NCBI RefSeq assembly: GCF_002022275.1
Contig: NZ_MSDF01000009.1
Coordinates: 1 to 64,000, forward strand
Direction: 5' to 3'
From: Pseudomonas fluorescens
GTDB lineage: Bacteria > Pseudomonadota > Gammaproteobacteria > Pseudomonadales > Pseudomonadaceae
DNA: 64,000 nucleotides
The stretch's first letter is position 1; each line of letters begins with the position of its first letter. Below the pieces are notes generated by a model that was not told the DNA's origin, searched no databases, and saw only the letters and a list, made by a program, of their open reading frames with translations. Shown here piece by piece: positions 25,046 to 34,738 of this stretch. Made by a program: the position numbers and the translations under genes.

Positions 25046-26173
25046 ATGCCTGTCACGTTTACCAAGAGCGCCCTGCTGCTTGCACTGATGCTCGGCCTCT
25101 CCCAAGCACAGGCCGCCGACCCGATCAGCCCGGCTGAATTGGCGACAAACGAAGGCATTCCGTACCCGGCCGTTATCGCCCACCGTGGCGCGTCCTATGA
25201 TGCCCCCGAATCCACCGCCGCTTCCTACAAGCTCGCCCGCGACCTCGGCGCCGACTACCTGGAAATGGACCTGCAGCGCAGCAAGGACGGCGTACTGTTC
25301 GCCCTGCACGACAACAACCTGCAGCGCACCACCGACGTAGCCACCAAGTTCCCCGAGCGCAAAGACGCACCGGCCAACGAGTTCACCTGGGCCGAACTGC
25401 GCACCCTGGACGCTGGCAGCTGGTTCAACGCCGCCTACCCGGACCGCGCCCGCCCGGCTTTCGTCGGCCTGAAAATCCAGAGCCTGGACGAAATCATCAA
25501 GATCGCCGAAGGCAACCCGCAGCACAAACCCGGCCTGTACATCGAGACCAAAGAGCCCAAGCAATTCCCGGGCATCGAAGCCGACCTGAAAAACAAGCTG
25601 CTGGACAAGGGCTGGTTGAGCTCCGCCGGCTCCAAGCTGGGCAAGAGCAACACCGGCGTGGGCCAGGGTAAAGGCCGCGTCGTGCTGCAAACGTTCGAGA
25701 AAGACAGCTTGAAAGAGCTGCAGAAAGAAATGCCCAACACCCCGAAAATCCTGCTGTTGTGGGTTGGCCCAGGCAGCATCGAGCCAAAATCCACACAGAC
25801 GTTCGCTGAATCGGGTGAAGCGACCAAAGCCGCCTACTACGCCAAGCAAGAGCCTAAAGACGCTGCCGAGTTCGAAAAATGGGTCGACGAAGCCAAGAGC
25901 CTCGGCGCCATCGGCACCGGCCCTTCGGCCGAGCTGACAGACCATGGTGACCAGAGCTACACCGACCTGGTGAAGCCTGAGATGAACAAGCTGACCCACG
26001 ACAAAGGCCTGCTGGTGCATGTCTACACCGTGGATGAGCCCGTGGACTTCGAGAAGGTGATGAAAGCCGGCGTCGATGGCATCTTCACCAACCGCGCCGC
26101 CGAACTGCTGAAGTTCTACAAGCGCTGGCCGTCCTCGAGTGTGCCGCAACTGCTGACGGACAACGGCTACTGA
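25046..26173 (+). CDS. glpQ: Glycerophosphodiester phosphodiesterase, periplasmic
   Basis: A secreted enzyme of 375 aa that hydrolyses glycerophosphodiesters to glycerol-3-phosphate and an alcohol. It has a signal peptide (LLLALMLGLSQAQA, cleavage near residue 24). Catalytic motifs: AHRGASYDAPEST with the general-acid/base His and Arg, then YLEMDLQRSKDGVLFALHD with metal ligands Glu, Asp and His. The length agrees with periplasmic GlpQ rather than cytosolic UgpQ (about 250 aa). ATG 25046 has AAGGA upstream. No glpT gene is adjacent, so the product may enter by another transporter. Phosphate control is likely in the family but I see no clear Pho box. Confidence 0.92.
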   Translation: MPVTFTKSALLLALMLGLSQAQAADPISPAELATNEGIPYPAVIAHRGASYDAPESTAASYKLARDLGADYLEMDLQRSKDGVLFALHDNNLQRTTDVATKFPERKDAPANEFTWAELRTLDAGSWFNAAYPDRARPAFVGLKIQSLDEIIKIAEGNPQHKPGLYIETKEPKQFPGIEADLKNKLLDKGWLSSAGSKLGKSNTGVGQGKGRVVLQTFEKDSLKELQKEMPNTPKILLLWVGPGSIEPKSTQTFAESGEATKAAYYAKQEPKDAAEFEKWVDEAKSLGAIGTGPSAELTDHGDQSYTDLVKPEMNKLTHDKGLLVHVYTVDEPVDFEKVMKAGVDGIFTNRAAELLKFYKRWPSSSVPQLLTDNGY

Positions 26174-26263
26174 GTCATTGGTGTCAGTGCGCCATTAAGG
26201 ATGAGTTAAGTTGCGCTGGTTAATCTGGCGCCACTTAAACAGCTCACCCAGAAGGACACTACC

Positions 26264-26569
26264 ATGAAGACCCTGACCGCCCTGTTCGCCGCCACTGCCC
26301 TGACCCTGACTGCCGGTCTGGCCCAGGCCGATGTACGCCCGGACCAGATTCCAGCCCTGCTCAAATCCGGCGATGTCATGGCGTTCGAGAAACTCAATGC
26401 CGCCGCCCTGGCCAAGCACCCAGGCGCGACCATCGCCGACACCGAGCTGGATCACGAAGCCGGTCGCCTGGTCTACGAAGCAGACCTGACCGACACTGCC
26501 GGCAAAAAGTGGGACGTGAAGCTCGACGCCAAAACCGGCGAAGTGCTGGAAAACAAGCAAGACACCTGA
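26264..26569 (+). CDS. Small periplasmic PepSY-domain protein
   Basis: A 101-aa exported protein with a signal peptide (ALFAATALTLTAGLAQA, cleavage near 23). The mature part is a single PepSY-like unit: an alpha helix, then HPGATIADTELDHEAGRLVYEADLTD and KWDVKLDAKTGEVLENK, the typical strand pair ending in the D-x-x-T-G-E-V-L signature. PepSY domains often inhibit proteases or modulate sensor proteins. It is a monocistronic gene followed by a strong terminator. Its partner is unknown. Confidence 0.9.
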   Translation: MKTLTALFAATALTLTAGLAQADVRPDQIPALLKSGDVMAFEKLNAAALAKHPGATIADTELDHEAGRLVYEADLTDTAGKKWDVKLDAKTGEVLENKQDT

Positions 26570-26579
26570 GTCGAACGCC

Positions 26580-26619
26580 AAAAAAACCGCGCCATTGTTT
26601 CAAATGGCGCGGTTTTTTT
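26580..26619 (+). terminator. Rho-independent terminator after the PepSY gene
   Basis: AAACCGCGCCATT pairs with AATGGCGCGGTTT across a short loop and is followed by a run of seven T. A matching A run on the left makes it usable in both directions. It starts 11 bases after the stop codon. Confidence 0.92.
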
Positions 26620-26741
26620 ATGCGCGCTCGTCTGCCAGTTGCAGAAAAATCATCTATACGATGAATGAAATTACACCTACAAGCTGTAAGGTCGCTAAAA
26701 TCCCAGCCAATTCGCCAGCACCTTACAGATCGAGATACTTA

Positions 26742-27914
26742 ATGGGGCAAAAAGCCGCCGACATCGCCACCATTGGACGCATCAGCGCCGTACCCGCGAT
26801 GCTCAAGGTCATCAGTGACATGACCGGCCTGCGCTTTGCCGCTGTGGCCCGTGTGACCGAAGACACCTGGACCGCCTGCGCGGTGCTCGATCAGTTGGAG
26901 TTCGGCCTCGGCGTCGGTGGCGAGCTGGACCTGACGACCACCATTTGCCACGAAATCCGCGGCTCGCACATCTCTGTCGTGATCGACAAGGCCAGCGAAG
27001 ACCCGCTCTTCTGCGACCACCACACCCCGCGCATTTACCAATTCGAAAGCTACATTTCGGTGCCGGTATTCCGTACCGACGGGCGCTTCTTTGGCACTAT
27101 CTGCGCGCTCGACCCCAACCCCGCGCAACTGCGCAGCAGCACGATCCAGTCGACCATGGAGTCGTTTGCACGCGTGCTGTCGCTGCAAATCGAAGCCGAG
27201 GAAAACCAGCAGAAAATCGAAAACGACCTGCAGGAAGAACGCAGCACCGCCGAACTGCGCGAGCAATTTATCGCCGTGCTGGGGCATGACTTGCGTAACC
27301 CACTGTTCGCCATCAACTTCGGCGCCGAGCGCTTGCTGCGCAAACACCCCAACCCCGCGACCGACCCGTTGGTGCGGCACATCCTCGCCAGCGGCCGGCG
27401 CGCCGCGCAGTTGGTGGAAGACGTGCTCGATTTCGCCCGGGGCCGTATGGGCAGTGGCATTCCACTGCACCGCAGCGACTGTCTGGATTTGCAGGATGCG
27501 TTGCAGCATGTGGTGTCCGAGGTGCAGAGCGTCCACCCGCAACGCCTGATTTATGCCGACATCGGCGACCTGCGCGGCGTGCACGGCGACCGCGATCGGC
27601 TGGCGCAATTGCTCTCCAACCTGGTGGCCAATGCGATCCACCACGGCAGCCACGACGGCCCGGTGGAGGTCACCGCGCATGTCGATCGAGACCTGTTCAC
27701 ACTGACGGTAAAAAACCCCGGCCAGATCGACGCGCTCGCCCTGCCGCGCCTGTTCCAGCCCTACGCGCGCCCGGTCAAAGACACGCCGCAAGCCGGCCTC
27801 GGCCTGGGCTTGTACATCGTCAAGCAAATTGCCGATGCGCACGGCGGTGAGCTGAGTGTGTCCACCACCCAGCTGCACGGCACGGTCTTTACATTCAGTT
27901 TGCCGACGACCTGA
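26742..27914 (+). CDS. Soluble sensor histidine kinase with GAF domain
   Basis: A 390-aa cytosolic kinase. An N-terminal GAF domain (about 10-165; FAAVARVTEDTWTACAV, then ICHEIRGS, YISVPVF and FGTICALD) is of the phytochrome-like group that starts immediately at such kinases. The HisKA box is FIAVLGHDLRNPLFAI with the phospho-acceptor His, and the ATPase part has NLVANAIHHG (N box) and AGLGLGLYIVKQI (G box). No membrane segment and no adjacent response regulator gene are seen, so its partner is elsewhere. I prefer ATG 26742, preceded by GAG; an in-frame ATG at 26661 is possible but has no ribosome site. Its stop abuts the stop of the convergent chemoreceptor gene. Confidence 0.88.
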   Translation: MGQKAADIATIGRISAVPAMLKVISDMTGLRFAAVARVTEDTWTACAVLDQLEFGLGVGGELDLTTTICHEIRGSHISVVIDKASEDPLFCDHHTPRIYQFESYISVPVFRTDGRFFGTICALDPNPAQLRSSTIQSTMESFARVLSLQIEAEENQQKIENDLQEERSTAELREQFIAVLGHDLRNPLFAINFGAERLLRKHPNPATDPLVRHILASGRRAAQLVEDVLDFARGRMGSGIPLHRSDCLDLQDALQHVVSEVQSVHPQRLIYADIGDLRGVHGDRDRLAQLLSNLVANAIHHGSHDGPVEVTAHVDRDLFTLTVKNPGQIDALALPRLFQPYARPVKDTPQAGLGLGLYIVKQIADAHGGELSVSTTQLHGTVFTFSLPTT

Positions 27915-29543
27915 TCACGCGCCCAAACGCGCCGTCACTTCATTCAGCTCGCTCGATAACCCACGCAGGTTCTGGCTCGCCGCTTCGGTGCGCTGCACGT
28001 TGTCCATGTTTGCCGTGGCCACCGTGGTGATCTGCGTGATATTGCGCGAGATGTCCTCGGCCACCGAGGTTTGCTCTTCTGCGGCAGTCGCAATCTGGCG
28101 GTTCATGTCACGGATCGCCTCCACCGCCTGGGTGATGTGGGTGAGCATGGCGCCAGCCTGAGTGACCTTCGCCACGCTGTCATCGCTGCACGACTGGCCG
28201 CTGACGATCGCCTCGGCCGCATCCACTGCGCCGGTTTGCACCGCGTGGATAATCTGATTGATCTCGATGATCGACGCCGCGGTACGTTGCGCCAGGCTGC
28301 GTACTTCATCCGCCACTACCGCAAACCCTCGCCCGGCCTCACCCGCACGCGCGGCTTCAATGGCCGCATTCAGGGCCAGCAGATTGGTCTGTTCGGCGAT
28401 CCCGCGAATCACTTCCAACACTTTGCCGATACGCACGCTGTCGGTTTCCAGCCGGCGGATGATGGTGCCGGTGTTGAGGATTTCATCGCGCATCTGACCG
28501 ATGGTGGCGATCGTGACCCGCATCACCTCACCGCCTTCACGCGCCGAGTGGTCCGCCTCATCAGCAGCACGCGAGGCACTGGCCGCGTGGCGCGCCACTT
28601 CCTGAGCGGTGGCGGACATTTCCGTCATCGCCGTGGCCACCTGATCGGTGCGGTTGAATTGTTCATGGGTGCCGGACGCCATTTGCCCGGCAATCGAGTT
28701 CAGCTCGCCGCTGGCGCTGACAAGGTCCGTGGCGCTGCGCTGCAAGCGGCTGAAGGTTTCGGCCAGAAAGTCTCGCAAGGTATTGGCCGCCGACGCCAGA
28801 TGGCCCAACTCGTCCTGACGGCGGCTGGCGACACGCTCAGCGAAGCGGCCCTGGCTCAATTGCGTCACGTAGTCGATCAAGCCGCGAATCGGCAGAATCA
28901 AATTGCGGTTGATCAGCCACAAGCTGAACAGGCCGATCAACACCCCCGACAGCAACATGATGGCCAACCCCACCATCACGGTACGTTCGGCGTAAGCACT
29001 GATGGCGACGGATTGTTTGGCGCCCTGCTCACGCAAGTCGCTGACCAACGCGCTCATCTGCTCACTGGTGGCGCGGTCCACGCCCTTGACCGCATTGTCA
29101 CCGGCACTCGGTTCGGCGCCTGCCGCCAGGTAGGCGTCGCGCCCTTTCTGATAGGCCACGCCCAGTTGTTGATGCTCCTGACGCAGGCTTTCAATGCGGC
29201 GGCTCAGTGCCGGGTCTTCGCTTGTATGGCTCACCAACCGCGTGAGAATCCCCTGCACATCACGCTGGCGGTCCTGAAACTGGCCCCAGTATTTCTCCAT
29301 GTCTTGAGGTTGCTTGCCGCGCAGCAGCACGTTTTTCCATTCCTGCACCTGCACTTTGAATTGCAGGTTGGCTTCGTCGATCAGTTGTGAGGTGAGTAAA
29401 GGCCCGTCGATCAAACTGCGGTAACTCTGCACGCCGTTTGAGAGGAAGTTGAAACACGCCAGGGCGATCAACAATATCGCCAACAGGCTGCCACCGAGCA
29501 GCGACAGGATTTGTGCTCTTAGGGAGGTACGCAAAACATTCAT
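27915..29543 (-). CDS. Membrane methyl-accepting chemotaxis protein
   Basis: A 542-aa transmembrane chemoreceptor. It has a first membrane segment at about residues 12-32 ([20 protein letters not shown]), a periplasmic helical domain of roughly 150 residues like the four-helix-bundle type, and a second segment near 190-210. A HAMP domain follows ([17 protein letters not shown]). The cytoplasmic hairpin tip is intact: [21 protein letters not shown] then [18 protein letters not shown]. No C-terminal CheR-binding pentapeptide is present. It is a lone gene convergent with the histidine kinase. Ligand unknown. The 263-base gap to the ZntB-like gene (29544-29806) carries the two divergent promoters and nothing else I can support. 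Confidence 0.95.
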   Translation of the reverse strand: MNVLRTSLRAQILSLLGGSLLAILLIALACFNFLSNGVQSYRSLIDGPLLTSQLIDEANLQFKVQVQEWKNVLLRGKQPQDMEKYWGQFQDRQRDVQGILTRLVSHTSEDPALSRRIESLRQEHQQLGVAYQKGRDAYLAAGAEPSAGDNAVKGVDRATSEQMSALVSDLREQGAKQSVAISAYAERTVMVGLAIMLLSGVLIGLFSLWLINRNLILPIRGLIDYVTQLSQGRFAERVASRRQDELGHLASAANTLRDFLAETFSRLQRSATDLVSASGELNSIAGQMASGTHEQFNRTDQVATAMTEMSATAQEVARHAASASRAADEADHSAREGGEVMRVTIATIGQMRDEILNTGTIIRRLETDSVRIGKVLEVIRGIAEQTNLLALNAAIEAARAGEAGRGFAVVADEVRSLAQRTAASIIEINQIIHAVQTGAVDAAEAIVSGQSCSDDSVAKVTQAGAMLTHITQAVEAIRDMNRQIATAAEEQTSVAEDISRNITQITTVATANMDNVQRTEAASQNLRGLSSELNEVTARLGA

Positions 29544-29806
29544 CGGGGAAAAGCCTCGACACAAGGGAAAGGGTGCATGCACGCCGCGACTTCCCTGTCA
29601 TCAAAACCACCGCGATTCATCACGGTTCTTGGTGCCTTGAATCGGCTGTTCTAGACGCTTCTTGAACGGTTGCTGACAGACGGTCAATAAAATGTCATCG
29701 CAACGAAATAAATCCGGAACCGTCACAAAACTGTCAAATCTCCTTGCAATGATTCGCCCACGCGAACCTGTGAAACGTCCTACAGGCGCTTTCTCTGCGA
29801 GCCTCC

Positions 29807-30829
29807 ATGAACCACAGCATTGATCACAGCCACCAGGATCCCGATCTGTTTGGCTTGCTTTACGGTTTCCGTTTTCGCCCCGGCGAAAAAGGCGAGCAGA
29901 TTGACTCAGCCACCGCGCTCGCCGCCTTGCAGGCGCCGCAAGACCCGGAAGAATTTCTGTGGCTGCACCTGAACCTGGCCCACGCGGCGTGCGAGCGCTG
30001 GATGCAGGCGCACTTGTCATTGCCAGAAGAGTTTTTTGAAGCCTTGCACGAAGGCTCGCGCTCAACGCGTATCGAACACGTCGACTCGGCCTTGCTGGCG
30101 GTGGTCAACGACGTGGTCTTCAACTTCAGCAGCATGGTCTCCTCGGATATTTCCACGCTGTGGGTGTGCGCCCGCAGCCGCTTGCTGGTGAGCGCGCGCC
30201 TGCAGCCGTTGCACTCGGTGGACAAATTGCGCTCGTCGGTGAAGGCCGGTGAACGCTTTCGCTCGCCACTGGAACTGCTGGTGCATTTGCTGCGCGACCA
30301 GGGCGAAGTACTGACCCAGATCGTGCGCAAGACCAGCATCAGCGTCGACCATATCGAAGACCAACTGCTGTCCTCGCGCCTGTCCACCAACCGCGCCGAA
30401 CTCGGCGCTGCCCGTCGCGTGCTGGTGCGCCTGCAACGCCTGCTGGCGCTGGAACCGGGTTCGCTGTTGCGCCTGCTCAACCGCCCGCCGCAGTGGCTGC
30501 AAAAGGAAGACGTGAAGGAATTGCGCAAATCCACCGAGGAGTTTGCGCTGATCATCAACGACCTGATGGCCCTCGGTGAGCGTATCAAGCTGTTGCAGGA
30601 GGAGATTGCAGCCAACCTCAATGAGCAAAGTAACAGGACGCTGTTCACCCTGACCGTGGTGACGGTGCTGGCGCTGCCTATTAACATCATTGCGGGTTTT
30701 TTCGGGATGAACGTGGGCGGGGTGCCGCTTTCCACTGACCCGGAAGGGTTCTGGATATTAGTGGCCTTGGTGGCAACCTTCACCCTGATCGCCGGGCGCT
30801 GGGCCTTCAGAAAGCGCAAAGACTACTGA
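29807..30829 (+). CDS. zntB: CorA-family zinc/magnesium channel (ZntB-like)
   Basis: A 340-aa inner-membrane protein of the CorA superfamily. A large cytoplasmic N-terminal domain (about 1-275) ends in a long helix, then two C-terminal membrane segments carry the signature GMNVGGVP at the pore loop. The GMN motif with a following GG-type loop, rather than the E. coli CorA MPEL loop, indicates the ZntB branch, proposed to move Zn2+. The tail is basic (RKRKDY). Length and topology are normal for the family. It is a single-gene unit ending at a REP doublet. The actual ion is inferred. Confidence 0.9.
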   Translation: MNHSIDHSHQDPDLFGLLYGFRFRPGEKGEQIDSATALAALQAPQDPEEFLWLHLNLAHAACERWMQAHLSLPEEFFEALHEGSRSTRIEHVDSALLAVVNDVVFNFSSMVSSDISTLWVCARSRLLVSARLQPLHSVDKLRSSVKAGERFRSPLELLVHLLRDQGEVLTQIVRKTSISVDHIEDQLLSSRLSTNRAELGAARRVLVRLQRLLALEPGSLLRLLNRPPQWLQKEDVKELRKSTEEFALIINDLMALGERIKLLQEEIAANLNEQSNRTLFTLTVVTVLALPINIIAGFFGMNVGGVPLSTDPEGFWILVALVATFTLIAGRWAFRKRKDY

Positions 30830-30848
30830 CTTGGAATGCAATCAAACT

Positions 30849-30949
30849 GTGGGAGCTGGCTTGTGTGGGAGCTGGCTTGCCTGCGATGCAGATACCTCGG
30901 TGTTTCAGATGTACCGAGGTGATGCCATCGCAGGCAAGCTAGCTCCCAC
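30849..30949. repeat. REP doublet with a duplicated left arm
   Basis: The left side has a truncated REP arm directly followed by a full one (GTGGGAGCTGGCTTGT then GTGGGAGCTGGCTTGCC), and the right side has one arm. An inner hairpin ACCTCGGT-ACCGAGGT fills the spacer. The same spacer style occurs at 42524-42623 and 55443-55552. The rest of the 263-base gap up to the Pit gene shows no gene. Confidence 0.9.
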
Positions 30950-31092
30950 ATTGATTGCATTCTGATATTAGTTTTGTGAGGGTTTATAGATCAGCGGTCA
31001 GCCCAATTCCTTAAACACTGACATACCGCAGCATCTCTGTAACATTCTGCAATGATCATGAACGGCATCCTCCCCACACTGGATGCTCCGGC

Positions 31093-32709
31093 ATGGCCAC
31101 CCCTTCCCTGACTGCCTCCACCACCGCCTCACACACAGACCCCAAACCCCGGCTCGACAAGAAGCCCGGCTTGCTGACGGTGATCATCTTCTTCGCCGTG
31201 CTCGCCATGGGCCTGCTGTTCACCGCCTACAGCCTGATGCACGACATGCACGAGCTGGGCACGGTGGTCACCACCTGGACGCCGTTCCTGCTGCTGGGCG
31301 TGGCGCTGTTGATCGCCTTGGGCTTTGAGTTCGTCAACGGCTTTCACGACACCGCCAACGCCGTCGCCACGGTGATCTACACCAACTCGTTGCCGCCGCA
31401 CTTTGCGGTGGTGTGGTCGGGCTTCTTCAACTTCCTCGGTGTGCTGCTCTCCAGCGGCGCGGTGGCGTTCGGCATCATCGCCTTGCTGCCGGTCGAGCTG
31501 ATTTTGCAGGTGGGTTCATCGGCCGGTTTCGCGATGATCTTCGCCTTGCTGATCGCGGCCATTCTGTGGAACCTCGGCACCTGGTGGCTGGGCTTGCCGG
31601 CCTCGTCTTCCCACACCTTGATCGGCTCGATCATCGGCGTCGGCGTGGCGAATGCCTTGATGCACGGGCGTGACGGTACCAGCGGTGTGGATTGGGGCCA
31701 GGCGATCAAGATTGGTTACGCGTTGTTGCTGTCGCCGCTGATCGGCTTCGCCTTTGCCGCATTGCTGTTGCTGGCCTTGCGCGCCTTTGTGAAGAACCGT
31801 TCGCTGTACAAGGCACCGAAAGGCGACACCCCGCCGCCATGGTGGATTCGCGGCATGCTGATCGCCACCTGCACCGGCGTGTCGTTTGCCCACGGTTCCA
31901 ACGACGGCCAGAAAGGCATGGGTCTGATCATGTTGATCCTGGTCGGCACGCTGCCGATGGCCTACGCGCTGAACCGCACCATGCCCGCCGAGCAATCGTT
32001 GCAGTTTGCGGCAGTGGCCGAAGTGACCCAGGTTGCCTTGGTGAAAAGCGCGCCACAGGTATTGCCGGGCGATCCGCGCCCGATCCTTTCCACCTACGTG
32101 CGTACCAAGGAAGCCACGCCGGAACTGGTGCCCGCCCTGGCCGCCCTCGCAGGGCATATTGGTGACGAAGTAAAAGGCTACGGCTCCCTCGCCAAAGTGC
32201 CCGCCGAAGCGGTGGGCAACGTGCGTAACGACATGTACCTGACCAGCGAAACCATTCGCCTGATGGACAAGGACAAGGTCGGCAACTTCGACGCCGACAC
32301 CCAGGGCAAGCTGAAACTGTTCAAGGACCAGATCGACAACTCCACGCGGTTTATCCCGCTGTGGGTGAAGATCGCCGTGGCCATCGCGCTTGGCCTTGGC
32401 ACCATGGTCGGCTGGAAACGCATCGTGGTGACGGTGGGTGAGAAGATCGGCAAAACCCACCTGACTTACGCCCAGGGCGCTTCGGCCGAGATGGTGGCGA
32501 TGCTGACCATCGGCGCGGCGGACATGTATGGGTTGCCGGTGTCGACGACGCATGTGTTGTCGTCAGGTGTGGCCGGGACCATGGTCGCCAATGGCGGCGG
32601 GTTGCAGATGCGCACTATCCGCAACCTGGTGATGGCGTGGGTGCTGACGTTGCCGGCGGCGATTTTGCTGTCGGGCAGCCTGTACTGGCTGTTCACCAAA
32701 CTGTTCTGA
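31093..32709 (+). CDS. pitA: Low-affinity inorganic phosphate transporter, PiT family
   Basis: Inner-membrane phosphate/metal-phosphate symporter of 538 aa. The PiT signatures are repeated in both halves: FVNGFHDTANAVATVIYT near residues 78-95 and, in the second half, AHGSNDGQKGMGLI. The ASSSHTLIGSIIGVG and PVSTTHVLSSGVAGT pair are the inverted duplicated pore motifs. A charged cytoplasmic insert of roughly 120 residues separates the halves (around ILSTYVRTKEATPEL). No phoU-like gene is adjacent. It is a single-gene unit between two REP doublets. Confidence 0.93.
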   Translation: MATPSLTASTTASHTDPKPRLDKKPGLLTVIIFFAVLAMGLLFTAYSLMHDMHELGTVVTTWTPFLLLGVALLIALGFEFVNGFHDTANAVATVIYTNSLPPHFAVVWSGFFNFLGVLLSSGAVAFGIIALLPVELILQVGSSAGFAMIFALLIAAILWNLGTWWLGLPASSSHTLIGSIIGVGVANALMHGRDGTSGVDWGQAIKIGYALLLSPLIGFAFAALLLLALRAFVKNRSLYKAPKGDTPPPWWIRGMLIATCTGVSFAHGSNDGQKGMGLIMLILVGTLPMAYALNRTMPAEQSLQFAAVAEVTQVALVKSAPQVLPGDPRPILSTYVRTKEATPELVPALAALAGHIGDEVKGYGSLAKVPAEAVGNVRNDMYLTSETIRLMDKDKVGNFDADTQGKLKLFKDQIDNSTRFIPLWVKIAVAIALGLGTMVGWKRIVVTVGEKIGKTHLTYAQGASAEMVAMLTIGAADMYGLPVSTTHVLSSGVAGTMVANGGGLQMRTIRNLVMAWVLTLPAAILLSGSLYWLFTKLF

Positions 32710-32728
32710 CCCAACACCCTTTAAAAAT

Positions 32729-32816
32729 GTGGGAGCTGGCTTGCCTGCGATAGCGGATTAACATTCAACGCAGATGTTGACTGATCCGCCGCCATCGCAG
32801 GCAAGCCAGCTCCCAC
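32729..32816. repeat. REP doublet (REPIN)
   Basis: Main REP type, two inverted arms. It lies between the convergent 3' ends of pitA and pxpC. Confidence 0.92.
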
Positions 32817-32833
32817 AGTGGTTTTGCATGTAT

Positions 32834-33808
32834 TCAGTGGGTGAAAAGTCCGGCCATCGCTTTGAGCCGCTTTTTGTAAATCCGACGCGCCTCCAAGGCT
32901 TCCTCCAGACTGACCGCCACAAACCCCGCCCTCTGGTTCGGCTGCATCTGCCCGATCAAGTCCAGGTCCGCACTGATCACCGTGCCAATCATCGCGTACC
33001 CGCCGCCCGACACGGCATCGCGGTGCAACACAATCGGCTCCAACCCCGCAGGCACCTGAATTGACCCGATCGGGTAGCAACTGTCGACAATATTCGACGG
33101 ATCCGACCCCGCGCCAAACGGCTGTTCCCGTGGCTGAAAGCTCAACGCACTGCCGCCCTTGAAGCGATAGCCGATTCGGTCCGCCTCGGAGCCGACGGTC
33201 CACGGTTCGGCAAAAAAGCTGCTTTTCGCGGCGTCGGTCAGGCGCTCGTAATACAGCCCCGGCACCACGCGCAGGGTCACATCGCCGCCAACTGATCGGC
33301 GCAAGGCCATGGGCAAACTGTTGCCCGCCCGCCCCAATCCACTGGCCTCACCGATGGGCAATTCATCGCCTTCCTGCAAACGTCGCCCCTGAAACCCTCC
33401 GAGCGCGCCCAGTGTGTAGGTCGAGCGGCTGCCGAGCACCAGCGGCACATCAATGCCCCCGGCCACGGCGAGATAGGCCCGCGCGCCGGCCTTGGGAAAC
33501 TCAAAACGCAACACCTGCCCGGCGCGCACCTGAAACGCGGTGTCCTGATGCACCACTTCACCGTCCAGGCGCGGCGACATCAAGGCACCGCTGATGGCCA
33601 CCAGCGCGTCCTGTTGAAACTCAAGCTCAGGCCCGATCAGCGTGCATTCCAGGCCCGCCGCGCCCACCGGGTTGCCCACCAGATGGTTGGCCGCACTCAA
33701 GGCGTATTGGTCCAGCGCACCCGATGGCGGAATGCCCAGGTGGTAGTAGCCTTCGCGACCAAGGTCTTGCACGGAGGTGGCGAGGCCGGGTTTGAGGACC
33801 TTGATCAT
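32834..33808 (-). CDS. pxpC: 5-oxoprolinase subunit C (biotin-dependent carboxyltransferase family)
   Basis: A 324-aa cytosolic subunit of the ATP-dependent 5-oxoprolinase PxpABC, which opens pyroglutamate to glutamate. It matches the KipA/allophanate-hydrolase subunit 2 family: GLATSVQDLGREGYYHLGIPPSGALDQYAL at the N-terminus, then YLAVAGGIDVPLVLGSRSTY, and DRIGYRFKG with the C-terminal SGGYAMIGTVISADLDLIGQ-like block. I chose ATG 33808, which overlaps the pxpB stop by 4 bases (ATGA). The longer open frame upstream is a shadow of pxpB. Last gene of the operon. Confidence 0.93.
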   Translation of the reverse strand: MIKVLKPGLATSVQDLGREGYYHLGIPPSGALDQYALSAANHLVGNPVGAAGLECTLIGPELEFQQDALVAISGALMSPRLDGEVVHQDTAFQVRAGQVLRFEFPKAGARAYLAVAGGIDVPLVLGSRSTYTLGALGGFQGRRLQEGDELPIGEASGLGRAGNSLPMALRRSVGGDVTLRVVPGLYYERLTDAAKSSFFAEPWTVGSEADRIGYRFKGGSALSFQPREQPFGAGSDPSNIVDSCYPIGSIQVPAGLEPIVLHRDAVSGGGYAMIGTVISADLDLIGQMQPNQRAGFVAVSLEEALEARRIYKKRLKAMAGLFTH

Positions 33809-34683
33809 GCCAGCGCCTCCTGCAGGGTTTTCGGGTAGCCGATGGGGTCGGCGAGAAAGGCGTCGAGGGAAAACTCCACCGGGCGGATGCGCAAGTCGAA
33901 ACGGCCCGCGTCCACTTCGGCGATCGCCAGATCGTAAGCGTCCCGGTCCATGGGCTTGAACTGCACGATGTCGCCGGGACGGAAAAACACCATGTGTTCC
34001 TTGAGGTAGGCCAACTGTTGCGCCGGGTCGTAGATCGGCGCCGGGGTCACGCCGAACATCTGGTAGCCACCAGCGCCGCGTACCGAGTAGATGCAACCAA
34101 AACAGCCGCCATGGCCGAGGGTCAGTTTGGGGGTATCGGTGCGTGGGCGCAGGTACTTGGGCACCTGCAACTGCCGTTCGCGCTCGACCATCTGGAACAT
34201 GAACGGCAAGCCCGCGACAAAGCCGACCATCGACACAAACCACGGCGCGCCACTGTGGGCGGCGATAAACGCGTCCACGTCGGCCAGGCCGTTGATGCGC
34301 GCGGCGTATTCCAGGTCAGTGCCCGTGGGGTCTTGATGGCGGTCGCGAAAGCGCATCAGGGTTTCATGGGTCCACGGGTCGTTGTAGAGCACCGGGATTT
34401 CGATGATGCGCGTGTGCAAGGTGCGTTCGGCCACCGCCTGGGCTTCGGCGCTTTGCACGGCGTCGAGCAGCACATGGGGCGCGATACGGTCGGGGTCGAA
34501 GCGAATCTGGAACGACGCATTGGCCAGGCATACGTCCAGCACACCTTCCAGGGCCAGGCGCTCGACGGCGCGAGTCACGGCCATGCCTTTGAAAAAGGCC
34601 TCCAGGGACATGCTGTCGCTGACCTCGGCAAACAGGTGTTCATCACCGCCGAAGCTGTAGCGAATGGGGGACGTTTGAGCCAT
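33805..34683 (-). CDS. pxpB: 5-oxoprolinase subunit B (KipI/allophanate hydrolase subunit 1 family)
   Basis: Second subunit of the 5-oxoprolinase, 292 aa, longer than the about 220 aa of compact PxpB because of an N-terminal part and inserts. The family blocks are seen: SFQIRFDPDRI, then IEIPVLYNDPWTHE, GLPFMFQMVERE and the C-terminal half with GCFGCIYSVRGAGGYQMFGVTPAPIYD, where the GGY-x-M/I-x-G-x-T/P pattern closes the cyclophilin-like fold. ATG 34683 has GAGGA 9 bases upstream. It lies between pxpA and pxpC on the same strand, overlapping pxpC by 4 bases. Confidence 0.92.
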   Translation of the reverse strand: MAQTSPIRYSFGGDEHLFAEVSDSMSLEAFFKGMAVTRAVERLALEGVLDVCLANASFQIRFDPDRIAPHVLLDAVQSAEAQAVAERTLHTRIIEIPVLYNDPWTHETLMRFRDRHQDPTGTDLEYAARINGLADVDAFIAAHSGAPWFVSMVGFVAGLPFMFQMVERERQLQVPKYLRPRTDTPKLTLGHGGCFGCIYSVRGAGGYQMFGVTPAPIYDPAQQLAYLKEHMVFFRPGDIVQFKPMDRDAYDLAIAEVDAGRFDLRIRPVEFSLDAFLADPIGYPKTLQEALA

Positions 34684-34738
34684 GTCTGTTCCTCTTGGAA
34701 TCATTGTAGAAAGGCAGGCAAAAAAGGGCGGGTCGATC

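Noticed and set aside
24998-26149. Long minus-strand frame antisense to glpQ
   Set aside because: Val/Gly/Gln-rich shadow without domain or ribosome site; glpQ has signal peptide and active-site motifs.
26739-27878. Long minus-strand frame antisense to the GAF kinase
   Set aside because: Same type of composition-driven shadow. The plus-strand kinase has H, N and G boxes in the right order.
28071-29390. Long plus-strand frame antisense to the membrane chemoreceptor
   Set aside because: No domain, biased composition; the minus strand encodes an intact chemoreceptor.
33809-34243. N-terminal extension of the pxpC frame
   Set aside because: These codons are the out-of-frame shadow of pxpB; the family begins at ATG 33808, which overlaps pxpB by 4 bases.
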